DNA of 64,000 nt from positions 143,311 through 207,310 of the forward strand of contig JXTC01000376.1 of the NCBI GenBank assembly GCA_002914845.1, read 5' to 3'. Positions 60,922 through 64,000 of this stretch are shown piece after piece (position 1 is the stretch's first letter; each line of letters starts with the position of its first letter). Position numbers and translations under genes: made by a program. The notes beneath the pieces were generated by a model. That model was not told where the DNA came from, made no database searches, and saw nothing but the letters and a program-made list of their open reading frames with translations. The DNA comes from Trema orientale (taxonomy: Eukaryota; Streptophyta; Magnoliopsida; Rosales; Cannabaceae).

Positions 60922-62252
60922 TCACTCTGTCATCACAGGCTTGTTCTCATTGGCTTTAGGTCTCTGTTCCTTAGGCTTCTGCTCTTCAATTTTCCTAAGA
61001 GAGAAGAAGATAAAAACAAGAAAAGGTACAGCCAAATGTCAAAAACCTCTCAGGAAAATCAATACAATGGGACTCCCCAAAAATTACATAGAAATGAACA
61101 CTAAAAACGAAAATAGACAAAACATAAACTATAAGTTGATCAAGGATCAAGAATGGCCTAAAAATAAAATGGTTTTGGTATGAATAGAGGAAATAGTGCA
61201 TGATTACCAATCCACATATGGATACAAAGTGCACACTCTCCTCAAGTTCAGCATTGTGTGCATAAAAAAGTTCCAACTATAACAAAAAGAAAAAGAGCAG
61301 AGCACTAGAGCCCAAGGTTGGTCCCACTAGCTTTCAATCCCTTTAAAAATTAGATTTGGCTACTAATTCATTACAAGTAATGATACACATCTCGGGGATG
61401 CTTGGTTTTAATAAAATATGCTCTGGGACAAACGTCTAAATCTGGTTTTCAAAATTAATGATCCTAAGCTTGAATTATCAATTCATGAGCAAAGAATAAC
61501 AATTTAAAACAATTTCCATGCTCCCAAGTCTTCGAATTACGCAAGTTTCTGGATGCAAAAGGAAAAAACAAAACATGGCAAAATTCAAGTATAAGAAATT
61601 CTAGTTTGTAAACCACCACTTCATTTGCTTAAAAAAACCATCCAACAACAGCACAAAAGAAACGAAACAGAACGAACTCAGCTACCCATACAAGCAGGAA
61701 GCACTGCTAGAATGAACATAACACATAGACCACACAAGGTAAAATAAACTTCAGGAAACTCAAATTATCAACCATGTCAATTTGGTGCACTAGCACAAGT
61801 AGGCAAAATCTTCTGAACTATGAATAAAATTCCACAATTCAGAATTTGAAGTACTTCCCAATTGGGGCAAATGTATAAATAAGAATGTAACAACCTACAA
61901 CAATAAAATAGACTCTTCGTTTTTCATTTAATTTTTTGGTTCGAACTATAATCGACTATAACGTAGACGTATGAATAGCACTGAGAAATTCAGACAAATC
62001 GACAAGAAATACCCACTTGCATTCAAAATTCTAAACAAAAACGACAACACTAAGCTGATAAATTTCATCACCATTAATATACATCATATTGACCAAAAAA
62101 ATTCCTATAATATTTGTTTGGTTCAAATTAAACTTAATGTGCATAAAAAATCATGAAAGAGAAATTAGGGCAACGAAATACCTCTTATCGGAGGAGCCTC
62201 CCTTCTGGCTGAGGAAAGATCGGAAAAGATGAGAGTTAACGTCGTAAATCAT
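60922..62252 (-). CDS. Small conserved-looking 47-residue protein, two exons
   Basis: Exon 1 is 62252-62182 (ATGATTTACGACG..GATAAGAG|GTATTT) and exon 2 is 60994-60922 (CTCTTAG|GAAAATTGAAG..ACAGAGTGA). They join in phase 2 to give 48 codons. The peptide starts MIYDVNSHLFRSFLSQKGG and ends ..ENKPVMTE, with a very charged, lysine/glutamate-rich second half and no signal peptide or membrane span. The coding parts are below usual ORF cut-offs, so automatic annotation could miss it. The clean splice sites, the in-frame join and a housekeeping-type promoter with telo-box support it. I do not recognise the function. Confidence 0.75.
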
Positions 62253-62287
62253 TGTCGCTGCTTCACTGTCACCCAATTATCAATCTC

Positions 62288-62549
62288 AAACCCTAACCCT
62301 AATTCCCAATGCTTTCTGCAACCTCAGCTTTGTTAAATGGGCTCCCGTGTGTGCAGTATTTTTCCTTTTATATTAGGTAACAGGCATGGCGCGGCTTGGC
62401 TAATGGCCAGTAATGTTCATATTTGGGCGTACTTAATGGGCTAACTGAATCACCCACGCTATTGGGCCTATTATATGGGCGAGCCACATTATTTACACGT
62501 TGGGACTATGCTGGACCGGAATGTCAATGGGCTCCTAGCAAAATGGGCC
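62288..62549 (-). promoter_or_regulatory. Telo-box and TGGGCY (site II) promoter of the 47-residue protein gene
   Basis: AAACCCTAACCCTAA at 62288-62302 lies 36 nt beyond the start codon. TGGGC(C/T) motifs stand at 62338, 62437, 62463, 62528 and 62544. Telo-box plus site II elements are typical of plant genes for ribosomal, mitochondrial and cell-growth functions. Confidence 0.6.
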
Positions 62550-62934
62550 TATTATAATTTCTCGGGAAATTGACCTCACAAGTAGTAACTTAGATTCGGA
62601 TCTCGTTTTGAAAAATGATATTTCTAGTAGTATCACAATATTGTGTGAGGTACATAATTTATGACTATAAAATTATAATTATTTTAGAGCCAATTAATGA
62701 TCACAAATTATGTGACGTTTCATCACACAAGATCACATAATACTGTGACACTATTAAAAAAAAAAAATTTCAAAGCATTCCTAGTCAAAATTACTATTAC
62801 TTTTGTCAGTTTCTCGAATATCAACTTTGAGTCCAATCATTCACAACATATTCAAAAAAAAAAAAAACATATGTTAGCAAAATCACGGAATTTTGGAACC
62901 TTTTCGAATACACTTACTATTCATGTTCTTTAGT

Positions 62935-62979
62935 AAAATTGTCGAGTATATTCCCCTCAAAAAAATTGTCGAGTATATT
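62935..62979 (+). repeat. Poly(A) micro-insertion with perfect 18-bp direct repeats
   Basis: AAAATTGTCGAGTATATT occurs at 62935-62952 and 62962-62979. The insert is only CCCCTC plus A's. Confidence 0.7.
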
Positions 62980-63442
62980 ACTTGATAAACTTGATATATT
63001 AAGTGGAAAATTTGATTTACTACTATAAGCATTGATAAGTATATACATCAAATTATATTGTATATACATCAAATTATATTGTATCTGATATAAGTAGTGT
63101 AAAATAATTTACTCTGCCATTTAGTTATAAAATGACAGACGGACATAAACTAAATATGAAATGTAAAGAAATGACTTTTGCTATAATTACTAATTTACTC
63201 TGAAAGGAATTAAACCATTTGGAACTTATTTGGTAGTAAATTTATTTTCTTATTAGTTTTTGTTTGAAAGTTGAAGGATATTACATAAATATTTTGGAAA
63301 CATTTTGAGAAGATCACCTCACTTTTTTTCAAATTATACCAAACACGATTTAGCATTCAACATCTCATTTAAACAAATATAATTCTTAACTAAATTCTGC
63401 CACACTTTATTAAATGATTAAAGTGGTTATATTTTGGGGAAA

Positions 63443-63485
63443 AAAAAGATTGAATGTTCGTTTCAAAAAAAAAAGATTGAATGTT
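63443..63485 (+). repeat. Poly(A) micro-insertion with direct repeats of about 15 bp
   Basis: AAAAAGATTGAATGTT-type copies end at 63458 and 63485. The insert is CGTTTC plus an A-run whose border with the repeat is ambiguous. Confidence 0.6.
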
Positions 63486-64000
63486 AATATTTTCTATGAT
63501 TCAAATAATATTTTTTGGACGAAGTTTGATAGAAAGAACAATATTTATATGGTAGATAAATTCAACTCGTGTTCAAAGAAAAGATTATTAATTTTATTTA
63601 TTTCGAAAATGATATTTAGAAGGATGAAATGTAATTAATTTTATTTTTTTCGAAAATATTATTTAGGAGGATGAAAAGTATTGAATAAAAAATAGAGGGA
63701 AGAATGAAAAAAAAAAATCATAAAACACAACTAAATATGCTAATTGTTATTTTGCCATACGTCATTATAATTGGGAGAATAGTTCATAAATCATAACTAT
63801 ACAGTGTTTAATACGTGCCAAGCCAGGACATCAAACAAAAGCAGTTGGCGCATAAATTTTAATAAATGACTTGAACTCCTAAACTAATAACTATACACAT
63901 AAAATTCCAAACTATTAATTAAAAATTTTATTATCTGATTGCCAATGAACGGTCAGGATCTAATCAACCACGGTGTACAATACACACATAAAGATAAGTG

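Larger units (their letters stand above)
62550..64000. other. Intergenic to the right edge, no gene seen
   Basis: AT-rich DNA with two micro-insertions (62935-62979, 63443-63485) and a weak inverted repeat around 62620-62755 (TCACAATATTGTG.. / ..CACATAATACTGTGA). No frame with family resemblance. Confidence 0.4.

Noticed and set aside
62288..62302. Interstitial telomere repeat
   Set aside because: Only two units, placed exactly in a 5' leader: a telo-box, not telomeric DNA.
62620..62755. Inverted repeat of CACAATATTGTG-like words
   Set aside because: Pairing is short and imperfect and no flanking duplication is seen, so it is not called as an element.

Overview
The window is nuclear DNA of a flowering plant, almost certainly a eudicot. 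The genes have short exons with GT-AG introns, the flanks are very AT-rich, and the genes include plant-only families: CYP82 cytochromes P450, an AFP/Ninja ABA-signalling repressor, a GAUT8/QUA1-type galacturonosyltransferase and an NTF2-RRM (G3BP-like) RNA-binding protein. I cannot fix the species. Spliced models were built by hand from splice consensus, reading phase and family similarity.

Left part (1-30 kb) is repeat-rich. It opens with a copia-type LTR running off the left edge, fused to a reverse-transcriptase fragment, a tRNA-like SINE and a poly(A)-ended retroinsertion of about 0.7 kb. Three CYP82 loci follow: a frameshifted pseudogene (5451-9195, minus), an intact paralogue (15117-17238, minus) and a more diverged intact gene (26856-28976, plus). 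The rest is noncoding DNA with many miniature inverted-repeat elements.

Middle part (30-53 kb) holds the housekeeping and regulatory genes: an ERD2/KDEL-receptor-like gene (30857-32880, plus), an AFP/Ninja gene with an exceptional cluster of ACGT/G-box elements upstream (38265-40168, plus), the G3BP-like gene (CDS 45257-48472, plus) and, convergent with it, GAUT8 (49700-52212, minus). The G3BP-like gene has a GC-AG intron and two in-frame acceptors 18 nt apart.

Right part (53-64 kb) holds a 5'-truncated LINE remnant with an RNase H domain, two Mutator-like miniature elements, a single-exon gene for a putative membrane protein of unknown function (56665-57936, minus) and a two-exon gene for a 47-residue conserved-looking protein (60922-62252, minus) with telo-box and TGGGCY promoter motifs.

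The genes do not form one pathway. The most striking non-gene signals are two. First, at least a dozen ultra-short insertions consist of a few unique bases plus a poly(A) tract, each bounded by a 12-18 bp direct repeat, with the geometry of target-primed reverse transcription. Second, several foldback elements carry 8-9 bp target duplications, including one hairpin family present three times (12.3, 24.8 and 54.0 kb).
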